NCBI GenBank assembly: GCA_028551475.1
Contig: CM052359.1
Location: 2,605,583 to 2,669,582 of the forward strand
Source of the DNA: Casuarina equisetifolia
Taxonomy: Eukaryota > Streptophyta > Magnoliopsida > Fagales > Casuarinaceae
Direction of reading: 5' to 3'
Length of the DNA: 64,000 bases
Positions 1 to 12,017 of the stretch are shown here, in pieces; the first letter of the stretch is position 1; every line of letters begins with the position of its first letter. Under the pieces are notes generated by a model that saw only the letters and a program-made list of their open reading frames with translations, ran no database searches and was not told the origin of the DNA. A program made the position numbers and the translations under genes.

Positions 1-250
1 TAAAGGACACCAGATGATCAGGTGTCCAGGTACTAGTTTCAGGCTTGAGACTTTTTTCTTTTTGGTGGAGCCGACAAATAGTGGAAACTTTTTAAGCTGA
101 TGGGTCTTAACATGGTCTCAGTTGTAAACGACGATTTTGCATTCCAACTTCTAGAAAGCAGCGAAGCAATCTAAAAATCAGCAATTATTTCATTAATGGG
201 ACTTCAGTCTTAAAGCTAAGTGATTTATACAGACTTCAGGAGCAAGCTCA

Positions 251-3126
251 TTACACGCATCGTGTTCTTCTGTTGCATTTTCCTCTAGTGTTCTTCCCAG
301 AATTTCTGGGTTTGTTCTCCAATTTCTGCCTTTTCGCTCCTCGAGTTCCAGCCTTCTTCTCAGCCGCGTCCTCGACTTCATCACCCTCCATTTTCTTCCG
401 CTTGAGGAGCTTGATAAGTTCTTGGAGAGCGAGATCAGGGTTCTCACTCTTCATCAACTCTTCCGCAACTTGTGCTGGAGTCACCTGTGCACTATCCATC
501 AAGCCTTCGATCTCTCCAAAGAGTTGGTGGTGGCCTCGGATTCCCAAGTAGGTTGAGGCCAACTGTTTGAAGCCATGTGAGGTGCAGTAGGACATGTGAA
601 TATGCATGTCCATGCGTCCCGGACGCAGCAGGGCGGGGTCCAACCTGTCCTTGTGGTTGGTGGTGAACACGATGATTCTTTCATCTCCACAACTAGACCA
701 TAAGCCGTCTATGAAGTTCAGCAGCCCAGATAGTGTGACCTGCGCCATCTTCAAAGAAAAAAGATTTTTGAGATTCGTATGATTAGTCCTTGGATGTTAA
801 TTTACATCCTTTTCCAAATTTGTGATAGGTTTGGCAATGTGGCCAATCGGGTCCCATCAGGGTGAACACAAAATGGACCTCTGTGGCCGAGAATCAGCAA
901 CCAATCCCTATACACAAACTCATTCTTTCCGCTAACACAAACTCTTCCGTGCACACACGTTTTGAAAAAGAGAAGCAACATTCTACCTCAGTAGGTGTAA
1001 AGAATATCATGGGATTTAAATCTTGTTTAAGGAAAAATAAACTTTTTATATAACTTAAATTTAGGAGGTAGCGTTTCACAAACTTTTGGAGACGTTCTAT
1101 CTCTATCGTTTAATAACTTCAATAATTTTTGTAATTTTATATACTAAATCTTATTAATGCAGATATACTTTTTTGCTAAAAAAGTAAATTTAGGAAGTAG
1201 CATCATGTTTAGGAGGGGGCAAGTAACCTATTTTATTGGGCTCGTAGTTCATGCCTACTTTGGTTGTGAAAAAGGCGTGTCTAATTCAGAAGGTGGGTTG
1301 TTTTATATTGTAAAAGAGAGAGACTTTCTTAATATGAGCTACAAAAGACAGAGGAAAAGGAAAGCGGGAAGAGAAGAACAAAAAAAGAGTAGATACAGTG
1401 TCTTGTTCACTCTTTTCCCGAGCTGTCCAAAATAGGTTGGGAGGCACGTTCGTGTCGAAGACTGTCGGGTTCAAACCAGGATAAGGACGAGAATTGTTGT
1501 TAAACAAAGGTCAATGTAAGTAAACTCAGAAACTTCCGTGAACCTGAAATGGGCATTACCATGGCTAAGATGGCTTTACTAAAAATAAAAGATTTTTCTG
1601 TGGTACCCGAGTCTTTCCCACCTAAAATAAAATGTTGTCCGCCAGGTGGTGATGGTGATCACAGAAAAGCAAAGGAGCGATGTGATGTAAGGCGGCGGAG
1701 GAATGCGAATGGATGTGGGGTTTGTGGTGGTGAAATGGATTCCTTCGTCAATGTGAATTGGTTAAAGGCCATTGAGAAAAGAGAGTATTCTAAACTTGGA
1801 ATAGAATACCTAATCTCCAAAAGATATTACTAAAAAAATTAATATATAAACTAGCTTATAAGTTAAAGAGATTTTTTAATAATTTTTTAATACATACACC
1901 AATACAGGTGCCAAAACCTAAGACTAAAATATTTCAAATAATATTTACTCTTGAAGCCAAGTGCTTGTCAATATAACTTTTATAATTAGCTATGATACGG
2001 CTAATCTGGACAGCTTTTGGGTGTTTAGTCATGGTAGTGGTTATACATTTCAAACAACTTTTGTAGTGACTAAATCACATCAGAAGGAAAGCAGAATACA
2101 ATCAGTGGAAAAACTGGGATTGAAAAGGATAGGGAATATGCAATTGCTAACCTGTGCTTCATTTTGTTTATGTCCATCTCCATGCCGACGATCTGGAAGC
2201 TCCACACTGCAATCTATATCTTCAATAACAAGAATTGACCTGTTGGCAGTAGCCAGCAACAGTTTTCTCAGATCCGAATCACGCAGTATATTTGCAAGCT
2301 GCAGATCATAGACATCAAACTTCAAATGATTAGCCATGGCTGCAACCAAGCTCGATTTGCCCGTGCCTGGGGGTCCGTATAACAAGTACCCACGTTTCCA
2401 TGCCCTCCCCACTCTCTTGTAGAACTCCTTCCTCCTGACGAACCTGTCCAGATCCTCAATAACAGCAGCTTTGAGACCCGGGTCCATGGCCAAATTATCA
2501 AATGTAGCGGGATGCTCAAGATTTATGGATTCCCACTTGACTCCATTATAAGAAGGAGAAGTGTTGAGCGTATACATCTTCAAGAGCCTCTGTTCGTCTC
2601 GTATGGCGTCGGCTTTATCAAGAACATAGGGCACGTATGAGTTCAAGATCTTTTCCTTGTGTATCTTCTGGAAAGTGAGCTCAAAGAAGCGCTTCTCCGA
2701 TCTTGGAAAAGGATCATGGGGGTTGTTCTTCTCCGTCTCAGCACATACAAATTTCCAGCTAAGATTAATCCCTTCGTACGAGTCGGTAAGCTTCTCACCC
2801 TTCTCGAGCCGAATGGTCAGACTCTTCGCCTTGGGGGCTTTGCTGATCTTCAGCCTCTCGGTGTTTGGACTAATCCTGGTGCACAGGTAAACCTCAGCAG
2901 CCTCATACACTGCGTTCCGCGACATGCCACTATTTTCTTCGATTACCAGGGTGAGCTTACTGGAGCGAGGCTTGAAATAGCAGCGCAGGAAAGAGAGGAG
3001 GTAGCCACGAATTGGCTGGGGAACGACTTCGTTGGCCATGGAGCGTATAAGCATCATCGAAGCAGCCATGGAAGCATAGGCTTGGAACAACGACGATGGG
3101 GAAGCCATGTTCTGGCTGGGAAACAT
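251..3126 (-). CDS. AAA-ATPase copy 1, HSR4/OM66-like, intact
   Basis: Two exons on the minus strand: 3126-2152 and 739-251, joined over a 1412-nt GT-AG intron, giving 487 residues, the usual size for this family. A hydrophobic N-terminal anchor (about residues 10-32) is followed by the AAA-associated domain (about 35-130) and the AAA core: Walker A GPPGTGKS at 251-258, Walker B ILVIEDID at 298-305, sensor-1 Asn in FTTNHK near 353 and arginine-rich LLRPGRMD near 362-369. The C-terminal tail is basic (RGAKRQK, KCNRRTR). Plant relatives such as HSR4/OM66 are membrane-anchored, mostly mitochondrial outer-membrane or ER ATPases induced by pathogens, salicylate and stress; that role here is inference from family. 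A second Met at 3108 (MASPSSLF) is an equally good start and matches copy 2. This is one of only two unbroken copies in the array. Confidence 0.88.
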
Positions 3127-5704
3127 GATTGCAAACTTTGAGCACCCAAGTATGCTTGTCGTTTCAAGGCTTCCCCTTTATGGGAGCTCTCTAAGATCCT
3201 TTTTCCTGCTTTGACGCCCCAAACTTATTCAACAAGGTAATAGTGTTAGAGTGGAATCCTACTTCAGTTCTTTTCTTTGCTTCTTTTACTTTTCCATAGT
3301 GGGATCCTACGATAGTTAGTCCAAAATGGGAGGTATATTATTCCTTTTTGCACGTACGTACCTCATTTCTTATCCCGTAAGTTAACGCATCTCCAGGCCA
3401 GAAACAAAGACTTTCGGGGCCGACGACTTGGAAGTGCGAGTCCTCAAATATAGCTTTACACATAAAAGCTCTTGCACTCGTCTTGTCTTCTTCCTGGTTC
3501 CTCGCCTGTCAAGTAATTTTCCTAAACTGGTGCGCATTCCAAAGGACGTGTGCGTGGAAGACCGTCGAAGCACGGCCCTTCTACTTTTTCTTTGAGCTGT
3601 CGTTCCCAGGAAGTCCGTGGCAGAGATCTCACCGTCGGTTGTTGGAACAAAACTAGTGAAAATGATAATTTAACTCACAAATCATTGAATCTGACTCTTA
3701 TTTTTTTCGAATGCATGCCGGATAGATGGAATCCTCCTTTTTTTTTTGAATATACAACTCAACTTTGTGACAATTTACTACCTCAACAAGCAATTTTATG
3801 GCATATATATAGAAAGGGGAATTCAGTAGCAGATTGGTTGGCTAATGTTAGAGGGGATTAACTATATGTAGAAAGGGGAATTCAATAGCAGATTGGCTAG
3901 CTAATTATGGCAACTCAGTGCAGGTGCTCTGTTGGGAACATAGGAAAATGTTTGCAAGCCTAAAATTATATATTTTCAATATGAAATTTTTTATCTTTAA
4001 AACTTATTTACATGTTGAGTGTCTTTTAATTCAAAGTTAAATGGAGTAAAATAAATATTTTTACACACACTGAATAGACTTTAAGAGCCTAAAGTTGAAA
4101 GGGGATTACATCATATTAACTTGAGTTTTAATTTTATATTAAGAAAGTTAAAATTCAATTCAAAAGTTAACTCGTTAATTTAAGAAATATTCTTTAGATT
4201 TGAATGTTATATAAATATTTTTATTATATGAGACTTTTATCAAAGAAATACTATTTTGAAATTATAGAATTTGTGGAAATTAAGTGAATCAAACTTGTGT
4301 TATTTACTTTTTTCATCACAAGATATCTTCTTCGTGGATGTAAAGGTAATCTCGAACCATGTTATATGCATGTTTCCCTTTTAATTCTATATGGTTGAGA
4401 TGTTTTTTGGTGTTTTACCAGGTTGTCAGCGCTTTGTTACTTTGTTTCTCAATCACTCACTTCTAGCTTTGCTCCACCCCAATCCTTTCTTTCTAAAAGA
4501 TCCAACTATATCCGCTAGCTTTCTTAAATGAGGTTAATGGGATGGTGCCGTGGAAAAGGCCCTCCTTTACTGATCAGCATTTTGTTTATCATCCGGCCGG
4601 ATCTTGATCGAGATTCTCCATCCATCCAATAAATGGTCAATCTCGGTCCCACAACAATAGCCAAACACAAAAATCCCCACAATCACTGAAACTCGGAGTC
4701 AGTGAACCACTAAAGCATGTACATGTGCAAGCCCTCGAAAACTTTTCCACAGATGTTGAAGATTACGAGGAACTAAAGATGATATGAAAATGATGCCCAT
4801 GTGAGTTTTGATCACTGATTAGTTTCTTGTAAAGGTGAAGCTTTACCTTTTCTATTGCCTTTTAACTAGCATCTCTGTCAGAATACCTTTTCATGAGTTC
4901 AGAAGCCACTCTATCAGAGAAAATGGATGGGCCATGGCATTGGTACCTTTCGGCGTTAAGGAGAAAGATCCCAACACCAAAGTTCTTGATCAAGTCTTTG
5001 TGGCTTACATTTAATTAATAAGACTACACTTAAGCGATGAGATAATATTGTTTTGTTTAATAGCTAACAAGGTGTATAATTATCTAACATAATTTAACTG
5101 CCATTTGCGGCAAGAGATCCGAGATTAGGTATGGTTGAAAAATAGACCTCAGAAACTAATAAAGTATAAGGTTCTCGTGACGAAACTATTACTCAAATGA
5201 CATCGAGGCTTACTTCGCAAGCATCTAATATGCATCTTATACTATTAATATATTGAATTTATTATGTTTTCTATATATAAAAGTGTTAACTTATTTGATA
5301 AACCGCTTATAAAGAAGAAAGTAAACTTTTAAATTTGATATCAAAATTCATGTTTTAAATAACATTCCTTCATTTACAATCTAAGTATTTGTGGGAAGTG
5401 TTTTTTCTTTGCTTGGGATGAGAACTGTGTTAAAATCGAAGGTAGATATCACATTGTTTTTATTTTTTTATATGTATAAGTATTTCTTTTTAAGCAAAAA
5501 TATAGAACTTATAATAAAAGGTCCGGCAATCAACTAGCCTAGCTTATATCCCAAGATTGTAGGATTGAATCATGTCACAAAAACAGAAACAACCTGAGCC
5601 AGGTACGTAATTTTTATTTATTTCCAGAAAGTGTTGATGACTACGTTGAAAGGAAATGAATAATCTTAAATTTCGTCGGTATTACTCCCTCGTCATCGAC
5701 ACTC
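3127..5704. other. Spacer between AAA copies 1 and 2
   Basis: This AT-rich spacer holds the promoter side of copy 1 and the 3' flank of copy 2. The stretch at about 5009-5190 is closely related to 8893-9095 in the next spacer, showing that the duplicated unit included flanking DNA. Apart from the LINE RNase H fragment near 3.7-3.9 kb I see no other gene. Confidence 0.6.
3695..3935 (+). mobile_element. LINE-type RNase H fragment
   Basis: Plus-strand translation gives a short piece ending LWHIYRKGNSVADWLAN, which resembles the C-terminal end of the RNase H domain that closes plant LINE ORF2 (the H-x-R-x-G-N-x-x-A-D-x-L-A-N pattern). The last about 50 bases are duplicated with a 59-bp period (gaaagggga at 3812 and again at 3871). 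No other LINE parts are found nearby, so this is a short remnant in the spacer. Confidence 0.5.
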
Positions 5705-8115
5705 TCAATTGCTAGGTGGACCTTCTGTTTCTCGGCCTTCTTGATCTGTTCCACTGCGATTGGCCTCTGCTTCCTCCTTTTCTTTCCTTTTGTCTTTAAT
5801 CAATTTGATTAATTCAGGGAGCACTACGTCAGGGTCGTCGTTCCTCATCAGCTCCTCCGCTACTTCGGCCGGAGTTACCTGGGCGGCTCCAATGGACTCC
5901 CCAATCTCTGCAAACAGTGCATGATCCTTAATCTCAAGATAATTATCAGCCAGAATTCTAAATCCACCCGGGGTGCAATAAGACATGGGAACGTGAAAGT
6001 CCATGCGTCCCGGGCGCAACAGTGCTGGGTCGAGCCTTTCCTTGTGGTTGGTGGTGAAGACGATGATCCGCTCATCTCCACAAGATGACCATAGCCCATC
6101 GATGAAATTCAGCAGCCCGGACAACGTCACCTGTGCCGACACGAAAAGAGGATGAAAATAGACAAAGCCTCGTCAGCAACTGATTGTAGTGCAGGTAGAG
6201 CAAATCAACGAGGCCATAAAGTCAGCAGCAGATTCTCGCGTGCCGAGGGTTATGGATGATGACGGTAATAAGATACAGAAAGCAGACGCCATGCGTTCAA
6301 GGTGAAAAGAAATGGACCATTGACAGAAGCTAAGTCACGAAAGGAAGGGAAAAAAACAAAAAAAACAAAACAAAAAGAGGGAAAATGGGAAGAAGAGAGC
6401 AAAAAAAAAAAAAAGAAGAAGATAAGGTTAGAAACTGGAATGATGAAGTGAAACAACAGTGTCGAGTTCACTCTTTTCTTCCACCTGTCCAAAACAGGTT
6501 GGTAGGTACGTTTATGTCGCTGAGTGTGGGGTTCACTACCAAGATAAGGACAAGAATTGTTGTCCAACGAAGGCCAATGCAAAACATGCATGAACCTGAA
6601 ATGGGCATTGTTATAGCTAAGATTTGCTTTACTAAAAATAAAAGATCTTCTTTGGTGCCCGCTAGGCTTCCCTACCTAACATCAAATGTCTTGAGTCGGG
6701 TCGTGATGGTGGTGAGAGAAAAGCAAACAAGGGATTGGACAAGGCGGCGGAGGAGGAAGTGAGCACAACAGGGTAAAGGCCAAAGAAAGAAGAATGCTTT
6801 CTCCTATTTATTAGGCTAACTTTAAAAACGATTATTCAAAAATCCTATTTATCTTCAGTAAACTTTCCAATATTAGACTAGTTACATGAAAGGAAAAGTA
6901 AGGTGGAAGCCCCAAAATTACGGCCAGTCTGGGACCATTTTTTGGGTGTTTTGTCATGGTGGTGATGTTGGACTTTTCAAACAACTTCTGTAGTGATGTA
7001 ATTTTCTGGTGTTTAGTCATAGCCGAGATGTTGGACTTTTGAAACAATTTCTGCAGTGATTTAATCACATCAGAAGGAAAGCAGCTTGCGACTAGTGGGA
7101 AAACTGGGGATGAAAAGAACAGGAAATATGCAATTACTGACCTGTGTTTCACTTTGTTTGTGTCCATCTCCATTCCGACGATCTGGAAGCTCCACGCTGC
7201 AATCTATATCTTCAATAACAAGATTGACCTGTTGCCAGTAGTCAGCAACAGTGATCTCAGATCCGAATCACGGTGTACATTTGCAAGCTGCAGATCATAG
7301 ACATCAAACTTCAAATGATTAGCCATGGCTGCAACCAAGCTCGATTTGCCTGTGCCTGGGGGTCCGTACAACAAGTACCCACGTTTCCATGCCCTCCCCA
7401 CTCTCTCGTAGAACTCCTTCCTCCTCACGAACTTGTTTAGATCCTCAATAACTTTAGCTTTGAGACCCGGGTCCATGGCCAAAGTATCAAATCTAGCGGG
7501 GGGGTTGAGATTGATGGACTCCCACCTGGGTGTATCATGAGGTAGATAAGGGCTGAGCGTGTACATCTTCAAGAACCTGTGATCATCTCGCATGGCTTGG
7601 GCCTTTTCATTAACAAAGTGCAGGTAAGGCTTCAAGATCTTTTCATAGTGTATCTTCTGGAAAGTGAGTTCAAAGAAGCGTTTCTCCGATCTTCTAAAAG
7701 GATCACGATGATTGTTATCCTCCGTCTCCGTGCATACAAATCTCCAGTCAAGATCAATCCCTTCGTAAGAGTCGGTAAGCTTCTGATCATTCTCGAACCG
7801 AATGGTCAGACTCTTCGCCTTGGGGGCTTTGCTGATCTTCAGCCTTTCAGCGTTGGAACCAATCTTGGTGCCCAGGTAAATCTCTGCATCGTCATACACG
7901 GTATTACGCGACATGCCACTATTTTCTTCGAATACCAGGGTGAGCTTACTGGAGTGAAGCTTGAAATAGTGGCGCAGGAAAGAGAGGAGATTGTCAAGAA
8001 TTGGCTTGGGAATGACTTGGTTGGCCATCGTGCGTATAAGCGTTATCCAAGCAACCATGGCTGCATAAGCTTGGAATAACATCAACGGGGAAGCCATGTC
8101 CTTGATGCTAAACAT
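5705..8115 (-). pseudogene. AAA-ATPase copy 2, frameshift in Walker B
   Basis: This is the closest paralogue of copy 1, with exon 1 at 8115-7142 and exon 2 at 6130-5705 around a 1011-nt GT-AG intron. The anchor, AAA-associated domain and Walker A (GPPGTGKS) are present. Compared with copy 1, one A is missing near 7221-7224, so the frame leaves Walker B as NRSILLLKI and stops. Beyond that point the other frame still encodes DIDCSVELPDRR up to the splice site, and exon 2 is open (VTLSGLLNFIDGLWSS to EGPPSN), ending earlier than copies 3 and 5 because of one extra base near the stop. The single lesion means decay is very recent or a base-call error is possible. Confidence 0.8.
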
Positions 8116-10065
8116 GGTTGCAAATTTTCACCACCCAAGTGTGAGTGTTGTTTCAGTGGAATTCTGGGTTTAAAACGGTTTCTGGTAAGAAAGAGAGAAG
8201 AGATCTTGGAATAAGTTAGAACACCAGATGAAGTGCTTCAAAGCTTTTGTGGTTCTATTCATAACCAAAATGCATAATAGCCCTTTAGACTAAGCATTAG
8301 ACCTAAACGTCTTTCATTACTATACGTTAGTTTGTCCTTCATAGTGAAGGAAGTTTCCTTTAAAACCCGCGTGTCGGCGCTGCTGATGCTGCAATGACTC
8401 GTAACTCCACTCCTCTGATTTCATGTGCCTTGTGTCAGTGCCTTCATGTCATGTCTATGTCAGTGCTTCCATAATCAATCATCTTACCCTTCTTTGTTCA
8501 AGCCTTTATGTCAGTGCTTCCCTGTCATGGCTATGTCAGTGCTGCAAGAATCAGGAGATTGGCTGGTCCAGGTCCTTGTTGAGCTGGTTAATCCCCACTT
8601 TTCTTCTGACTGGCCTGGAGTTTGATGACTCTGCTTGAGAACCATGCATGGCAGGGTCGAGTTGTGGTGACTGAACATGATAGGCAAGGAGTGCATTTTC
8701 TGATTTGCGTTGCTGGTGGAGTCATCAAGCTTTCTTCAGTGTTTGGGTCGTCTATTATTTCAACAGAAGCGTGCTAGAAAGAGGAGAAAGACAAAAATAT
8801 AAGTTGCCGAATACGTACCATGCTATTTAATGTAATTATTTACCTGTATCACAATTATTACAATTTTCATATAGATTCTTCTTCTGTGAAAACTTACATT
8901 TAATTAATACAACTGCAGCTAAGTGATGAGACAATATTGCGTTGTTTAATAGCTAACAATTTGAATATTATCTAACATAATTTAACTGCCATTTTGCAGC
9001 ATGGGATCCGAGATTAGGTATGGTTGAAGGATAGATACTAGAAACTAATAAATTATAAGGTTCTAGTGACGAAACTATTAATCTTATTAAGATAAAGTCC
9101 AAGCATTGGATACTCTTTGTGGGAAGTATTTTTCTCTGCTCCTGCGAGGGGTGTGTTAGAACTGAACATATATCTCACATTGTATATATATTAATATGTT
9201 TTATTTTTTATATGCGAAGATATTATGGAAGGTTAACTGCAACTAACTTACTTATGTCCCCGATTGTACTACGATTGAATCATGTCCAAAAACCAAAACA
9301 GAAACAAAAACATACAGAACCAAGTAATGGCTTCTAGGAGTCCAGAGTATAAGGTTGACCTCATAGACTTTGAGATCTTTTACGCATGTGTTAATCAAAA
9401 AAATCAACAGGAAATCGGATGTTTAGAATCCAGCTTTAAGGCTTCATGAGTAAGACAGAGAGATGAGAAACTGGTCCAACACTCCGTGCTAGTTTTAGTT
9501 AAAAGAAAAAAGAACCATGGGGAGGTGTTGGCGGTGGGAGGGAGACAGAGAGATGGGAAACAAAAGGTCAAAAAGCAGTCTCCAATCTCTCTGGTGTTCT
9601 TCAGGCTTGAAGCTAAAATAAGAGAGAGAAGCCACTGTCTGGGTTTAGATAACCGATTTTTTCTGCTTGATTTGGTGTTTTGCTCTTTGCATTAGAAGAA
9701 CATGTTGTTTGAGAAACAAAGTTGTTTAAGAAAAAAAAAATTGTTCAAGCGTATTCATATTTTCTATGCCGTCGCAGTGGAAATCTCGTGATCCTTTTTT
9801 CTAAACATCTTGACTTTTAACCGATCTAAAAGTTAGTTTAAAATAAAATAAAAAAGATATTTTTTTGTTTAAGTTTTATAATAAAGAATATACATATAAT
9901 ATAAAAATTTTATCATATGAAATGTAATAAATTTAATATAGACTTTGAAATTATTACGATAAATAATTTAAATACTCAACTTAAAAAGTAGATTAAGAAT
10001 TAAAAAAAAAATAACTTCTTTCATTTTAATTTTATCTTAAATCATATGTACGAAATGAGACATTT

Positions 10066-10402
10066 TGTTGAAAAGGTCTATTCCACGCTAAAATCTATAG
10101 GCAATAATGGATGGAGGCCCCTCATACATACAGGTAGTTTCCCACACTTGTACTGATGTGAGACTTAACACACCCCCATGTCGGTACACTTGCCTCAGGC
10201 CAAAATAGTGAGGATCCCCTTAGTCTCACTTGTGAGAAAATGCCGCCACTGTGGGTTCCACTTTTGGACACTGGTGAGAAAATGTGGGGGGAGTGTTGAG
10301 TCCCACATCAGAACCAAGTGTGGGAAACAACCTGTATATGTATGTGGGGGGCTCCACCTACTATAGCCCGTAGGTTTTAGTGTGGAATGAGCCTTTTTAA
10401 CA
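10066..10402. mobile_element. Foldback / MITE-like element with long inverted ends
   Basis: The two ends are inverted copies of about 100 bp. The left end runs TGTTGAAAAGG, a CCAC block, then TTTCCCACACTTG and GATGTGAGACTTAACAC. The reverse complement of the right end gives TGTTAAAAAGG, CCAC, TTTCCCACACTTGG and GATGTGGGACTCAACAC. The centre carries two related GTGAGAAAATG words. There is no open frame and no clear target-site duplication, so superfamily is unassigned. GAGTCCCACAT words of this type recur in plant repeats. Confidence 0.6.
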
Positions 10403-11274
10403 CTTTCTCCTTGTACAGAAGTTTCATGTTAGCTATTTCCCTTAGACGCCTACCTAGTACGCTCCCTTTGTCTGGCCAAGGAATAGTAAACAAAAGAGGG
10501 TTTGAAGGTTCATCAACAACTCACCCAACATCTTACCAACTAGTTAACAACTCTTATCACTCCTTAAATTTGACATACATTATTGTGTATAAATAGAAAA
10601 AAATTGTAAAAACAAAAGCAAATAAATAAATTTAATTTCTTTCAAGCTTATCTTTCCCCCCTAGCATTCCCCTTCGGCCTACCACCAAGCAAAGGTGTCT
10701 CGACAAAACGTGTGATCTTTTCAACTTCCATTTGGGTTTAGGACTTCGGCTCTTCTTCCTTGCTTTCCAAAGGTCCTTGGTCCAGGCCTACCTGAAAAGG
10801 AACTCTAAACCCTTCGTGGAATTGGACTGGGACCAGTGTTGAGCCGATGAGACAGCCTTGTATTGTTTTGTTTTCGTTTATGGCTTTGTCCCTTCGAACA
10901 TGTACTTGGACCCATAGGAAAGTGCTTCATCTACAACGTCATGTGCTAAGCCTCAATGTGTTTGATGTCTAACATTACAAAATATTGGTCTTATGTGAAA
11001 GATGTTGTAAAGTAAGTATTCTAAGTTCAAATTATTTTAACTATATTTTTAATTAACCTGAGCATACTTTAGGGTGAATCACTACTCTTTGAGTTATCAA
11101 AAAAATAAAAAAAATATGAAAAAATAAAAAGAAAGAAAGTGGGAGAGATTGGACTTTATGTTTTAAGGACTTGTGTCTAACTTATTAAGGATGAAAGACT
11201 TAAGTTAAAAAAAAAATAAAATTATTAAGTGGTATTTGAATATTAAAAATATTTTTCAAATTTAAGAGTTAATT

Positions 11275-11386
11275 CTTTTTTAGTACTTACACATTGAAGC
11301 AGAGACCGATTTGAACCCTTAACTGAGTAGACTCGTTAATCAGGAATTTGACTCAATTACTACTAAGTCAAGGAAAGTCCTTCTCA
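11275..11386 (-). mobile_element. Short tRNA-derived SINE with 17-bp target duplication
   Basis: The 112-bp insert is flanked by perfect 17-bp direct repeats (AAATTTAAGAGTTAATT at 11258-11274 and 11387-11403). Read on the minus strand it has a box-A-like TTAGTAGTAATTGAGTC, a good box B (GGGTTCAAATCGG) and an A-rich 3' end. The paralogous spacer at about 16995-17012 has the same target word once, with no insert, so this is a filled site beside an empty paralogous site. Confidence 0.68.
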
Positions 11387-12017
11387 AAATTTAAGAGTTA
11401 ATTGTTAAGCTAAATAGTGAACTTAATTCTAGTATAGTATTAAAGTTTTAGATTAATTCATTGTAATTATTGATTAATTTATTTCATTAAAATGTGCTTA
11501 ATTTTATTTTATTTTACCTTGCTCAACTTTAAACCCAAAATATGTTTATTGTAATAAGGAGTACCAAAGATGAGAGTCCTACCTTAAAAAAGATACAATC
11601 TTAGGTAATTTTCAAGTATAAGATATTTTATCAACTCAAGAGCTCATTTTTTATTAAGTTATAAACTTATTTCTAATAAAGTTAAGCAAACTAATCAACC
11701 ATGACATCAAATCCGGCCTTATGTTTTAAACATGATATTTCTTCCTTTAGAATCTAAGAATTTGAGAAAAATATTTTTCTATGCTTGGAATGTATCTACC
11801 CTTGTAGTATACTAACATATTTGGTTTTTTTTAAATGTGAAGGTATCTTTGTAAGGACAAAAGGTAGAACTTAGAATAGAAGGTACCGCAATTAACTAGC
11901 CTAGCTCATGTCCCCGATTGTAACATTGAATCATGTCCCAAAAACAAAAACATACGGTAACAAAAACATAGAAGGTACCACACTTAACTAGCCTAACTTA
12001 TGTCTCTGAATCTAACA

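Larger units (their letters stand above)
8116..12017. other. Long spacer between AAA copies 2 and 3
   Basis: This AT-rich spacer contains the promoter side of copy 2, the duplicated block at 8893-9095 (paralogous to 5009-5190), a short locally repeated stretch at about 8430-8550 (repeated atgtcagtgctt words), a foldback element at 10066-10402 and a SINE at 11275-11386. The part from about 10960 to 12010 is paralogous to about 16740-17640. No protein-coding gene is recognised. Confidence 0.6.

Noticed and set aside
1-30. Short inverted repeat GGACACC / GGTGTCC at the window start
   Set aside because: A 7-bp stem is expected by chance in a window this size; it has no context.
1441-1490. Box-B-like GGGTTCAAACC in the intron of AAA copy 1
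   Set aside because: The matching part of copy 2 has a similar but non-matching word and there is no box A or target duplication, so a SINE or tRNA is not supported.
9119-10596. Several 60-75 codon frames in the spacer between copies 2 and 3
   Set aside because: No domain, no codon bias and no similarity to one another; chance open frames, some lying in the foldback element.
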